Positions 26,978 through 35,519 of a stretch of 51,267 bases of DNA are shown here, piece after piece. The first letter of the stretch is position 1; each line of letters starts with the position of its first letter. Source of the DNA: Myxococcales bacterium (GTDB lineage: Bacteria > Myxococcota > Bradymonadia > UBA7976 > UBA1532); contig JACKDM010000034.1 of the NCBI GenBank assembly GCA_020633515.1, positions 1-51,267 on the forward strand, given 5' to 3'. The translations under genes and the position numbers were made by a program. The notes beneath the pieces are model-generated. The model had not been told where the DNA came from. It did not search any database and worked only from the letters and a program-made list of their open reading frames with translations.

Positions 26978-28417
26978 ATGCAGCAGCAGGCGGAGCGCGA
27001 GCGGTCGGACGCGGGGGCGACGACGACGGCGACGACGACGGGCGAGGTGGATCCCACCGGGGCGGCGGCGCAGGCGCAGGCGGCGGAGCTGGCCGGCGCG
27101 GCGTACCCGGGGGCGCCGCTGCGGCTGGGGAGCAGCGGGCCGGCGGTCGCGGCGATGCAGGGCATGCTCAACGGGGCGGGGGCGGCGCTGACGGTCGACG
27201 GGGCGTTCGGGCCGCTGACGCGGGGGGCGGTGGTGGCGTTCCAGCAGGCGGCGGGGCTCGGGGTCGACGGGGTGGTGGGGCCGCTGACCTGGGGGGCGCT
27301 CGCGGGCGGCGAGGGCACGGTGGGGCCGACGCCGGGTCCGGGCGGCGGCGGGGGGCCGGTGGTGGAGCAGCCGCCGGGCGGGCCGCCGGGGGGGCCGCCG
27401 ACGCCGACGCCGCCGCCGAGCGGGGGGCAGTGGCTGACGGCCGACGAGCGGCACGCGCTCGCGGGTTCGCTGCGGTCGGCGGGCGACGAGATGAGCTTCG
27501 ATGGCGCGGGGCCGACGGCGTCGGTCGCGCCGACCGCGTTGCAGGCGGCGCACCTCGTCGAGCAGGGCGGGCCGGCCGAAGACCAGGGGCTCGCGTCGCT
27601 GCTCGCCGCGGTGGTGCAGATCCCCAAGGCCGGCGCGGGGAGCCCGGTGCCGCCGGGGCCCGAGGTGCAGGTCGCGGTGCTCGACTTCTTCGACCAGCAC
27701 GTCACCGCCTCGCTCGGCGGCGCGATGCCACCCAAGATCGGCGCCTGGCTCGGGCGGGTGCGCTCGATGCGGGCCTTCTATGCCTCGATGGCGGGCATGG
27801 CGGCGGCGCGGCCCGATGACATGACCGCGCAGCAGCCGGTGTCGTCGGCGCGGCAGGCGGTGGTCGGCGCGGCGCTCGCGCAGGTCGGCAAGGTGGTCGC
27901 CAAGGGGCCGCTGACCGACGTCGACGACGAGGGCAAGGCGGCGCGGCAGGGGTGGCGGGCGCTCAAGATGTTCTTCGACGCGGCCTATGGCGGCTACCCC
28001 GACGAGGAGCTGATGAAGCGGCCGCGGTCGGGCACCAAGGCGGTGCACGGCAAGCCGGGCGAGACGGTCGCCGTCAGCGACGTGCTGCCCTCGTGGTGCG
28101 GGATCTTCGCGACCTGGGCCAACGTCGCCGGCGGGCTGCTCCCGGCGGGGGCGTGGCCGTCGATGCCGACGAAGCTCAAGCCGAAGTCGACCCGGGTGCC
28201 TCAGCCCGGTGACATCCTCAACATGCCGGCCAACAACCACTTCGGCATCCTGACCTGGATCGAGACGCCGAGCACGCCGAGCCCGACGATCGGTCAGATC
28301 CAGAAGCTCGCGATCCGCACCGTCGAAGGCAACACCGGCGTGCAGAGCGTGATTCAGGAGCGCAGCGGCAAGATGTCGGACTGGCAGTGGGGAGCGCGCA
28401 ACCCCGAGGACTGGTAG
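26978..28417 (+). CDS. Peptidoglycan-binding protein with CHAP-like cysteine peptidase/amidase domain
   Basis: A 479-residue protein; ATG at 26978 after GGAGG. There is no signal peptide; the N-terminus is hydrophilic ([17 protein letters not shown]). A PG_binding_1 domain covers about 41-107 ([17 protein letters not shown], then [16 protein letters not shown]). A Gly/Pro linker follows at 110-150, then a helical middle region. The C-terminal domain has [11 protein letters not shown] with Cys374 and NNHFGILT with His421, followed by TVEGNTG. These fit a CHAP/NlpC-type fold that cleaves peptidoglycan cross-links or amides. Lack of an export signal suggests release by lysis, a non-Sec route or an injection system; that part is inference. 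A terminator-like hairpin follows. Confidence 0.8.
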   Translation: MQQQAERERSDAGATTTATTTGEVDPTGAAAQAQAAELAGAAYPGAPLRLGSSGPAVAAMQGMLNGAGAALTVDGAFGPLTRGAVVAFQQAAGLGVDGVVGPLTWGALAGGEGTVGPTPGPGGGGGPVVEQPPGGPPGGPPTPTPPPSGGQWLTADERHALAGSLRSAGDEMSFDGAGPTASVAPTALQAAHLVEQGGPAEDQGLASLLAAVVQIPKAGAGSPVPPGPEVQVAVLDFFDQHVTASLGGAMPPKIGAWLGRVRSMRAFYASMAGMAAARPDDMTAQQPVSSARQAVVGAALAQVGKVVAKGPLTDVDDEGKAARQGWRALKMFFDAAYGGYPDEELMKRPRSGTKAVHGKPGETVAVSDVLPSWCGIFATWANVAGGLLPAGAWPSMPTKLKPKSTRVPQPGDILNMPANNHFGILTWIETPSTPSPTIGQIQKLAIRTVEGNTGVQSVIQERSGKMSDWQWGARNPEDW

Positions 28418-28418
28418 G

Positions 28419-28457
28419 CGCCCTCGGCGTCGGCTGGAGGGACCGGCGCCGAGGGCG
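28419..28457. terminator. Inverted repeat between convergent genes
   Basis: CGCCCTCGGCG at 28419-28429 is mirrored by CGCCGAGGGCG at 28447-28457 with a 17-base loop. It lies directly after the stop at 28417 and just before the end of the opposite gene at 28467. It is a plausible bidirectional terminator; no U-tract is present, as is common at this GC content. Confidence 0.5.
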
Positions 28458-28466
28458 GGGGCGGGA

Positions 28467-29729
28467 TCACTCGGCGCAGGGGAAGAGCATCTCGAGGTCG
28501 GCGACGATCGCGTCGGCGTCGGCGGTCGCGGCGTCGTCCCAGGCCGCCATCAGGCGGTCGGCGGCGGCGGCGTCCTGGGCGCGGGCGGCGCGGTCGATGA
28601 CCGGGCCGAGGACCTCGAGGAAGGCCCAGGCGGCGGCCTTGGCGTCGCCGCTGGCGGCCTCCCACATCTGGACGCGGTCGATGAGGATGACGGCGAGCGA
28701 GCGGTCGAGCGCGGTGTCGAGCTGGCGCAGCGCCTCCTGGTGGAGCGCCGCGTCCATGGCGATCTCGGCGCTGTCGAGGTCACGCCAGCAGCGCACCGCG
28801 AGCAGGGCCTGGAACATCGCGCGGTGCGCCGCGGGGTACGCGCGCTCGACGTAGCTCGCGTAGCCGAGGGGCTCCTCGTCGAGCTGGCGGGTGCCGGTGT
28901 AGTACGACCAGGACGAGTCGCAGTCCTTGGCCACCTCGGCGCACGAGAACGACTCCTTGTAGACGCTGCTGTAGAGGAACCACAGCAGGCCGGCTTCGAC
29001 GCGGGCGGCGTTGACCCAGGGCTGCATGCCTTCGGAGCCGGCCTGGAAGGCGCCGACGATGACGGGGAGCTGGCCGGCGGGGCCGACGCAGTGATCGGGG
29101 TACTGCTCGGGGATGCCTTCGTCGCGGCAGGTGGCGCCGTCGGGCGGCGGGGGGTAGTGCGCGTCGAAGCGGCGCTGGACGCGGCTGTCGAGGCCCTGGT
29201 CGATGGCATACTCGATGCGGGCGTCGATGAAGTCCTGCTGGGTGGGCGCGCTGTCGTTGCGCCAGAGCAGGTCGGCGATCATCTCGAACGAGGCGATGCG
29301 CGCGGTGGTCGAGAGACCCTCGGGGTCGATGAGGTTCCACTGGCCGTTGTCGCTGATGCACGCCGGCCAGTCGCCGCCGGGGTAGTCACCGGCTTCGGCG
29401 GCGCACTCGGCGGGCTGGCCACCCATGCCACCCATGCCACCTTCGCCGCCGACGCCGCCCATGCCACCTTCGCCGCCGACGCCGCCCATGCCACCTTCGC
29501 CGCCGACGCCGCCCATGCCACCGACGCCACCGACGCCGCCGACGCCGCCTTCGCCGCCGACGCCACCCTCGCCGCCCTCACCGCCCATGCCGCCTTCGCC
29601 GCCCTGGCCGCCCATGCCACCCATGCCCATGTCGGCCATGGGGGTCTCGGCCGGATCATCGTCTTCGCAGCCGAAGCCGAAGAGGGCCACTGCGGTGCAG
29701 AGCACCCAATGCGCGTGTCGCCGCATCAT
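28467..29729 (-). CDS. Lipoprotein with Gly-rich MGG repeats
   Basis: A 420-residue lipoprotein (start 29729, GGAG six bases upstream; lipobox FGFGC). After a short acidic part, residues of about 35-105 are almost only Gly, Met, Val and Glu in GGMGGVGGE units. The remainder is a helical domain with a few cysteines (ACISDNG, SCAEVAKDCDSSWSYYTG) and regular Ala/Leu-rich helices to the C-terminus. The helical part is faintly reminiscent of imelysin-like periplasmic proteins, but no GxHxxE motif is seen. A surface helical-bundle protein on a Gly tether is what the sequence supports; the function is unknown. Confidence 0.8.
   Translation of the reverse strand: MMRRHAHWVLCTAVALFGFGCEDDDPAETPMADMGMGGMGGQGGEGGMGGEGGEGGVGGEGGVGGVGGVGGMGGVGGEGGMGGVGGEGGMGGVGGEGGMGGMGGQPAECAAEAGDYPGGDWPACISDNGQWNLIDPEGLSTTARIASFEMIADLLWRNDSAPTQQDFIDARIEYAIDQGLDSRVQRRFDAHYPPPPDGATCRDEGIPEQYPDHCVGPAGQLPVIVGAFQAGSEGMQPWVNAARVEAGLLWFLYSSVYKESFSCAEVAKDCDSSWSYYTGTRQLDEEPLGYASYVERAYPAAHRAMFQALLAVRCWRDLDSAEIAMDAALHQEALRQLDTALDRSLAVILIDRVQMWEAASGDAKAAAWAFLEVLGPVIDRAARAQDAAAADRLMAAWDDAATADADAIVADLEMLFPCAE
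29425..29640 (-). repeat. 27-bp tandem repeat encoding GGMGGVGGE units
   Basis: A 27-bp unit is repeated almost exactly at 29431, 29458 and 29485 (on the plus strand it reads CCCATGCCACCTTCGCC and onward). It degenerates into shorter Gly-Gly-X units towards 29640. It forms the Gly-rich tether of the lipoprotein and probably changes length by slippage in multiples of nine codons. Confidence 0.85.
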
Positions 29730-29863
29730 GTCTGTCTCCAGAAGTGTCGAGGTGTCGCGCCGGCTCCCCGCCAGCGTCGTGTGTTCTCCGTCCGGGCACT
29801 GTATCAGCGGGGCCGTCAGCAGCGAACAGCGGCAGATTTACCTAACAGGCGCTCGCGGGGCTC

Positions 29864-31420
29864 TCACAGCGGGGGATCGAGCTCCTTGAGGCGGAAGGTG
29901 AGCGCGCGGGCCGAGACCTGGAGCCGCTGCGACATCGCGTCGAGGTCGCCGCCGCAGGCCGCGTGTACGGCGCGCAGCTCGTCGTCGGGGATCTCGGACG
30001 CCTTGCGCAGCGCGGGGCTGCGGTCGATGAAGCGGTAGATGTTGATCTTGGCGGTGCCGAGCGCGCGGGCGGCGGCGTTGACGCTCCAGTTGTGGGCGCG
30101 GAGCGCTTCGAGCATGCGGGTGTCGGTGAGCGGGGCCTCGTCGGCCGATGGGTCGATGTCGGCGGTGATGCGCTCGCCGGTGTCGCTCGCGACGCCGAGC
30201 CCGGCGGCGATGCGGGCGAGCACGGCGACCTGCGAGGCGCGGACCCGGCTGCGGGTGTTGCCGACGAGCGCGATCTGGCGGGCGACGTTGGCGAGCTCGC
30301 GCACGTTGCCCGGCCAGGCGTGGCGCATGAGCAGCGCGACGATCGCGGGGCCGAGCCAGGGGCGGGCGCTGAGCGAGGTCGGGGCGAGGCGGTCGGTGAC
30401 GCCGAGGGTGGTGAACTCGGCGCGCAGGAAGTGCACGAGCAGCCGGGGGATGTCGTCGCGGCGCTGGCGGAGCGGGGGCAGCCAGACCTCGATGCCGGCG
30501 AGGCGGTGCAAGAGCGGCAGCCGGAAGCGGCCCTCGTCGACGGCGGCCTCGAGCGCGGCGTCGGTGGCGGTGATGAGGCGCACGTCGACCTTGCGAGCGC
30601 GGCGGGCGCCGACCGGCTGGATCTCACCGGTCTCGACGGCGCGCAAGAGCATCGGCTGCAGCTCGTCGGGGAGCTCGCCGATCTCGTCGAGGAAGAGCGT
30701 GCCCCCGTCGGCGTCGCCGAAGTAGCCGGGGCTGTCGCGATCGGCGCCGGTGAAGGCGCCGCGGCTGTGGCCGAAGAGCGCCGAGGCGGCGGTCGCGGCG
30801 GGGATGGCGGCCATGTTGAGGACGCGGATCGGGCCGTCGGAGCGCGGTCCGGCGGCGTGCAGCGCGCCGGCGACGAGCTCCTTGCCGGTCCCCGACTCGC
30901 CGCGCACGAGCACCGGCGCGCGCACCGGGGCGGCCAGCATGATCTCGGCGCGGAGGCGGCGGATGGCGAGGCTGTCGCCGATGATGCCGAAGCGCGGCGG
31001 CTCGGGGGCGCCGAGCGGGATGTGGCCGAGCAGGAGCGCGACGCGGTCGGCGAGCACGATGACGACGCCGCGCTCGATGTCGGCGGCGGCGAAGGTGCGC
31101 GGGGCGGTGAGCGGGGCGCCGTCGACCTCGACGTTGTCGTGGCCGCCGGGGTCGAGGGTGACGGTGTCGCTGGCGCGGGTGAAGGTGATGGGCTTGCGGC
31201 TGAGATAGGGATCGGCGAGCGGGCCGTCGCCGTCGAAGTCGGGCGCGGTGCGGGAGAGCGCGGTGCGGCCGGGTCGGAGCCGGAGGCGGGCGCCGACGCG
31301 GTCGACGTCGGCGTGCCATGCGAGGGTGAGGCCGATGTCGTCGCCCTCGGAGCGGGTGCTCAGCGAGCTGCGGCCATCGGCGAGGGTCTTGGTGACGAGG
31401 TCGAGGTCGACGGGCGGCAT
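29864..31420 (-). CDS. FHA-domain sigma54-dependent transcriptional activator
   Basis: A 518-residue enhancer-binding protein. The start at 31420 opens the conserved part, with only a weak AGG upstream. An N-terminal FHA-like domain (about 30-130; DPYLSRKPITF, then DNVEVDGAPL) suggests response to phosphothreonine, so control by a Ser/Thr kinase. The AAA+ domain has Walker A GESGTGKE (174-181), the sigma54-contacting GAFTGA (221-226) and Walker B GGTLFLDEIG (239-248). The AAA+ lid and a helix-turn-helix region complete it (NWSVNAAARALGTAKINIYR, plus a second HTH-like stretch at the end). It is divergent from the kinase-FGE gene across about 100 bp, which makes that kinase a candidate partner. 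Confidence 0.9.
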   Translation of the reverse strand: MPPVDLDLVTKTLADGRSSLSTRSEGDDIGLTLAWHADVDRVGARLRLRPGRTALSRTAPDFDGDGPLADPYLSRKPITFTRASDTVTLDPGGHDNVEVDGAPLTAPRTFAAADIERGVVIVLADRVALLLGHIPLGAPEPPRFGIIGDSLAIRRLRAEIMLAAPVRAPVLVRGESGTGKELVAGALHAAGPRSDGPIRVLNMAAIPAATAASALFGHSRGAFTGADRDSPGYFGDADGGTLFLDEIGELPDELQPMLLRAVETGEIQPVGARRARKVDVRLITATDAALEAAVDEGRFRLPLLHRLAGIEVWLPPLRQRRDDIPRLLVHFLRAEFTTLGVTDRLAPTSLSARPWLGPAIVALLMRHAWPGNVRELANVARQIALVGNTRSRVRASQVAVLARIAAGLGVASDTGERITADIDPSADEAPLTDTRMLEALRAHNWSVNAAARALGTAKINIYRFIDRSPALRKASEIPDDELRAVHAACGGDLDAMSQRLQVSARALTFRLKELDPPL

Positions 31421-31521
31421 GGCGCCTAATGTGCCCGAGCGCACCGGTCGACACAAACCTCGATGTCGACGGGCGGGCGGTGGGCGTTGAGTCCGCTCTC
31501 CGCGCGGGTCATCATCGCCGC

Positions 31522-32612
31522 ATGAGCGCATCCGGCCCGCCCGACGGCGACCACGCCACCCTGCCCCCGCACGCCCGCTCCACCCTCGCCGCGCGGCCCG
31601 ACGCGGCGGCGGGCACGATGACCCGCTCGCTCGGCGGCGACGAGGACGCGCAGCCGCCCGCCGCCGCGCACGTCGACTTCGGCACCGATCGCTACGAAGA
31701 CCTCGGCCTCATCGGGCGCGGCGGGCAGGGCGAGGTGCGGCGGGTGCGCGACCACAAGATGAACCGGGTGCTCGCGCTCAAGCTGCTGCGCACGGCCGCC
31801 TCGACCGCGGCGCGGCAGCGCTTCCTCGTCGAGACGGCGATCACGGTCGGCTTGCAGCACCCGGGGATCGTGCCGGTCTACGACCGCGGGGTGACCCCCG
31901 ACGGGCGGCCCTGGTACACGATGAAGGAGGTCGAGGGCCGCGATTTCGGCGACGCCATCGCCGAGGCGCACGCGGGCGGCGACGACGCCTGGACGCTGCG
32001 GCAGCTCGTCGACACGTTTTTGCGGGTCTGCGAGGCGGTCGCCTACGCGCACGAGCAGGGCGTCGTACACCGCGACCTCAAGCCGCAGAACGTGATGATC
32101 GGGCGCTTCGGCGAGGTGCTGGTGATGGACTGGGGCCTCGCCCGCCGGGCGGGCGCGCCGGCCGATCCCGACGATGGGGTCTCGCCGCCGACGCCGCAGG
32201 CGACCGCGCTCGGGGCGGTGATGGGGACGCCGGCCTACATGGCGCCCGAGCAGGCGAGCGGCGACACGGCGGCGATCGGGCCGGCGACCGACGTCTACGC
32301 GCTCGGGGTGATGCTGCACGAGGTGCTGACCGGGCGGCGGCCGGCGACGGGCGGCTTCGAGCAGATCCGGGCGGCGCGGCTGGCGGCGGACGGCCCGGTG
32401 CCCGCGGTGGGGCCGGCGCCGCTGCGGGCGCTGTGCGCGCGGGCGACGCGGCGCGATCCGGCCGAGCGGCCGCCCGACGCGGGCGCGATGGCGCGCGAGG
32501 TGGGCCGCTGGCTCGCGGGCGCGCGGCAGCGCGAGCAGGCAGGGGCGCTCGTCGCGCAGGCGCAGGCGATCGAGCCCGAGGTCGACACGCTGCGCGCCGA
32601 GGCGGCGCGCGC
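31522..32612 (+). CDS. Ser/Thr kinase half of a frameshifted kinase-FGE gene
   Basis: This is the N-terminal part of a kinase-FGE fusion. The ATG at 31522 is used although no clear ribosome site precedes it. The kinase domain begins at about residue 58: GRGGQGEVRRV loop, Lys87, HRDLKPQN (183-190), DWG in place of DFG (203-205, common in this kinase group) and APEQ. A charged helix follows (REVGRWLAGARQREQAG). At 32602-32612, inside a GCGCGC run, the frame is lost. The kinase frame stays open to 33228 but becomes a low-complexity Arg/Gly/Ala shadow. The true continuation is in the +1 frame and described separately. A one-base gain or two-base loss explains it. Confidence 0.8.
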
Positions 32613-34030
32613 TCGAGCGCGAGGCGGCGGCGCTGCTCGACGCGCTGCCGCCGCACGCGCCGGTCGACGACAAGCGCCCGGGCTGGCAGCTCGCCGACGC
32701 GGCGCGGGCGCAGCGGCGCGCGGCGCGGCTCGCCGAGGTGCGGCTGCGGCTGACCCTGCAATCGGCGCTGGAGCTCGACCCCGAGTCGAGCGCGGCGCGG
32801 CAGGCGCTCACCGGGCACTATCGGGCGCGGCTCCTCGAGGCCGAGGCGGCGCGCGACCTCGACGCCGCGGCGGAGTACGCGGCGCTGCTCGAAGGCCACG
32901 ATCCGGCGGGCAACGTCGAGTGGCTCGCCGGCGAGGGGCGGCTGACGCTGCTCACCGATCCGCCAGGGGCGCGGGTCGAGCTCTTCCGCTTCGTCGAGGC
33001 CGATCGGCGGCTCGTCGAGGTGCCGGTCGCGAGCCCGGGCGCGACGCCGGTCAACGCCGCGCCGCTGGCGATGGGGAGCTACGTCGCGGTGATCTCGGCG
33101 CCGGGGCGGGCGCCGGTGCGCTACCCGGTGTCGATCGAGCGGCAGGCGCACTGGGATGGCATCGCGCCGGGGACCGACGAGCCGCATGTCGTCACGCTGC
33201 CACCGCTCGATGCCATCGGCGACGGTGAGTGTTACGTGCCGGCGGGCTGGTGCACGCTCGGCGGCGACCCCGAGGCGCTCGATCCGCTGCCGCGGCGGCG
33301 GGTGTGGGTCGATGGCTTCGCGATCGGGCGCGACCCGGTGACGCACGCCGAGTACATCGAGTTCCTCGACGCGCTCGTCGCCGCCGGGCGCACCGACGAG
33401 GCGGTGGCGGCGGTGCCGGTGGCGTCGGCGACGCAGGAGCTCGGCTACCGGCGCGACGCGCGCGGCCGCTTCGTCGTACACCCGGCGTTCGGCCACGATC
33501 TGCGGCCCGATTGGCCGGTGATGAACGTCTCGTGGCGCTCGGCGCGGGCGTGGTGCGCGTGGCGGGCGGCGCGCGACGGGCTCGACTGGCGGCTGCCGAT
33601 GTCATGGGAGTGGGAGAAGGCCGCGCGCGGCGTCGACGGGCGGCCGTTTCCGTGGGGTGATGACTTCGACGTCAGCTATGCCTGCGTGCTCAACCACCGC
33701 CCCGGCCAGCCCACCTTCGCGCCGGTGGGCGCCCACCCGCTCGACGCGAGCCCGTACGGGGTGCGCGGGCTCGCCGGCAACACCCGCGACCTCTGCGCCG
33801 ATGTCTACCGGCCGAGCGGCCCCATCCTCGACGGCGGGCGCCTCGGGGCGTCGGACGCGCCGGGCGCGGGTGACTTCGTCACCATCAAGGGCGGGTGCTG
33901 CATCAGCCTCGCGAGCAGCGCGCGGGCGAGCAGCCGCTATGGCATGCCGCCCGGTCAGACGCTGACGATGGTGGGCTTCCGGCCGTGCCGCTCGATCACT
34001 TCTTGGGATCGACCGCCGTCTCGTAGATGA
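32612..34030 (+). CDS. FGE-sulfatase half of the frameshifted kinase-FGE gene
   Basis: Continuation of the kinase gene in the next frame, starting with LEREAAALLDAL after the GCGCGC run and ending at 34030. It starts with a coiled-coil/TPR-like spacer (LTLQSALELDPESSAARQAL). Then comes a PEGA-like strand region (LLTDPPGARVELFRF, then GSYVAVISAPGRAPVRYP), and finally an FGE-sulfatase-like domain: VMNVSWRSARAWCAW, LPMSWEWEKAARG, SPYGVRGLAGNTRDLC and a final GFRPCR. The order kinase-PEGA-FGE matches known bacterial fusions. The end overlaps the convergent caspase gene by 35 bp. If the frameshift is real, this part would need its own start. Confidence 0.78.
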   Translation, partial: LEREAAALLDALPPHAPVDDKRPGWQLADAARAQRRAARLAEVRLRLTLQSALELDPESSAARQALTGHYRARLLEAEAARDLDAAAEYAALLEGHDPAGNVEWLAGEGRLTLLTDPPGARVELFRFVEADRRLVEVPVASPGATPVNAAPLAMGSYVAVISAPGRAPVRYPVSIERQAHWDGIAPGTDEPHVVTLPPLDAIGDGECYVPAGWCTLGGDPEALDPLPRRRVWVDGFAIGRDPVTHAEYIEFLDALVAAGRTDEAVAAVPVASATQELGYRRDARGRFVVHPAFGHDLRPDWPVMNVSWRSARAWCAWRAARDGLDWRLPMSWEWEKAARGVDGRPFPWGDDFDVSYACVLNHRPGQPTFAPVGAHPLDASPYGVRGLAGNTRDLCADVYRPSGPILDGGRLGASDAPGAGDFVTIKGGCCISLASSARASSRYGMPPGQTLTMVGFRPCRSITSWDRPPSRR

Positions 34031-35375
34031 CGTCCGAGGTGCTGCCGCTCGCGTAGTTGTACTCGAGCGTCTCGAAGCCCGCCGCGAGCGTCGAGGCGCC
34101 CATGTTGGAGCCATAGACCGTCATCGACGAGGTCGTCGCGCGCACGAAGCCGAGGTGGCGGGTGGTCGAGACCTTGTAGTGACCGCCGGGGATCGAGGTC
34201 GTCATGCCGCTGTAGCCGGCCGTCATCGCGGTGGTCTCGTAGACGATCGCGCTCGACGGGGCGCTGCCGGTCGAGATGCCATCGGGGACCGCGTAGAAGG
34301 TGCTCGTCGGGAAGCTGCCGCTCGTCCAGTGCCAGTACATGCGATCGGCGTCCCATCCCTTGCCGCTCGGCGGGTTGGCATCGGTGACATAGAGCGTGCC
34401 GAGCTGGGTGCCATTGCCGCTCGACGAGCTGTCGAGCTTGAACTGCACGACGCGGCCGCCGCTGTCGTCGGGCCAGATCTCGAGCGCGCCGTCGGGCCCG
34501 GGCTCGCTCGCGCCGACGGCGCGGTCGCCGAACGCGGAGAACGCCCGCCAGCCGGCCGCGCGGGGGTCGCCGACGAAGACGGGCCGCTGCTCGATCGCGA
34601 GCGGGGCGAGCATCATGCCGCTGCGGACGCAGATGTCGCCGTAGGTCAGCCCGAAGCTCGCGCCGCCGGCGGCCTCGGCGGTGCCCCAGCGGGCGAGCAG
34701 GGTCTGGGCGGCCCAGGAGAAGGCGCCGCGCACCCCGACCGCGAGCGGGATCTCGAAGCTCGGCTGCCCGGTGCCGCTCGACGAGAGCACGAGGTCACCG
34801 AGCGCGCGGTGGGCGTCGGGGACGGCGTCGGCGCACGCGTCGAGCCCGGTGAGGGTGCGCACGCGGCTCGCGCCGGGCACGAGCGGCGCGGGGGTGTGGC
34901 AGGTGTCGACGAACGCGGTGATGCGGGTGCGCTTCGCGCGCTGGTCGAGGATCGCGGCGACCTCGCGGACCGGGAGGGCGTTGACGAAGGTGTCGCCGAC
35001 GCGGCGGACGTCGCTCGGGCAGAGGATCTCGCCGGCGGCGGTCATCGCGCCGTGGCCGCCATAGGTGAAGAGCGCCTTGGTGCCGCGCTCGCCGTCGAGC
35101 GCCGCGGTGAGCCAGCGCAGCGCGGCCTCGAGCTCGGCGTGGGTCGCCTCGGTGAAGGTCGCGTCGGCGGCGCCCTCGCCGAGCGCGGCGGGCGAGAGCT
35201 TGGGCGAGGTGCAGATCCGCACGTTCGCGGCGGGCACGCCGAGCTGTCGGGTGAGCGCCCACCAGCCGGCGACGTCGCCGCGCGAGCCGTGCAGGTCGGA
35301 GGCGCCGCTCGGGTCATAGGCGCGGTAGTCGTCGATGCCGATCAAGAGCGCGAAGGCGTGGTCGTTGTGAGCCAT
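33996..35375 (-). CDS. Caspase-like (peptidase C14) protein
   Basis: A 459-residue protein starting at 35375 with an AGAGG about ten bases upstream. The N-terminal 270 residues are a caspase/metacaspase-type fold: ALLIGIDDYR first strand, His108 in TYGGHGAM and Cys159 in FVDTCHT, the expected catalytic pair. There is no signal peptide. The C-terminal 180 residues are Ser/Thr/Gly-rich, beta-like and of unknown family (GRVVQFKLDSSSSGNGTQ, then MYWHWTSGSFPTSTFYAVP), possibly a sensor or a substrate-binding part. It converges and overlaps with the kinase-FGE gene. Such proteases appear with FGE, TIR and kinase genes in conflict or programmed-death loci; that role is inferred here. Confidence 0.87.
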   Translation of the reverse strand: MAHNDHAFALLIGIDDYRAYDPSGASDLHGSRGDVAGWWALTRQLGVPAANVRICTSPKLSPAALGEGAADATFTEATHAELEAALRWLTAALDGERGTKALFTYGGHGAMTAAGEILCPSDVRRVGDTFVNALPVREVAAILDQRAKRTRITAFVDTCHTPAPLVPGASRVRTLTGLDACADAVPDAHRALGDLVLSSSGTGQPSFEIPLAVGVRGAFSWAAQTLLARWGTAEAAGGASFGLTYGDICVRSGMMLAPLAIEQRPVFVGDPRAAGWRAFSAFGDRAVGASEPGPDGALEIWPDDSGGRVVQFKLDSSSSGNGTQLGTLYVTDANPPSGKGWDADRMYWHWTSGSFPTSTFYAVPDGISTGSAPSSAIVYETTAMTAGYSGMTTSIPGGHYKVSTTRHLGFVRATTSSMTVYGSNMGASTLAAGFETLEYNYASGSTSDVIYETAVDPKK

Positions 35376-35519
35376 CGGGTGGGTCCTCTCCAGCGGGTGG
35401 CTCCCTCCGAGTTAGCAGGTGCCATGCCACGGCGAAAGAGGGGAATGGCCGAAGGCGCGCGGAGGGCGGCGGCGCGAGGCGCACCGTTCGTGACGGTTCG
35501 GGGGCGGGTGCTGAACGGT

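Noticed and set aside
29425..29640. Second possible CRISPR-like repeat
   Set aside because: The 27-bp units have no spacers and encode a Gly-rich tether.
29730..29863. Sigma54 promoter near the FHA activator
   Set aside because: I looked for GG-N10-GC with the usual TGGCAC/TTGCA context and found no convincing match.
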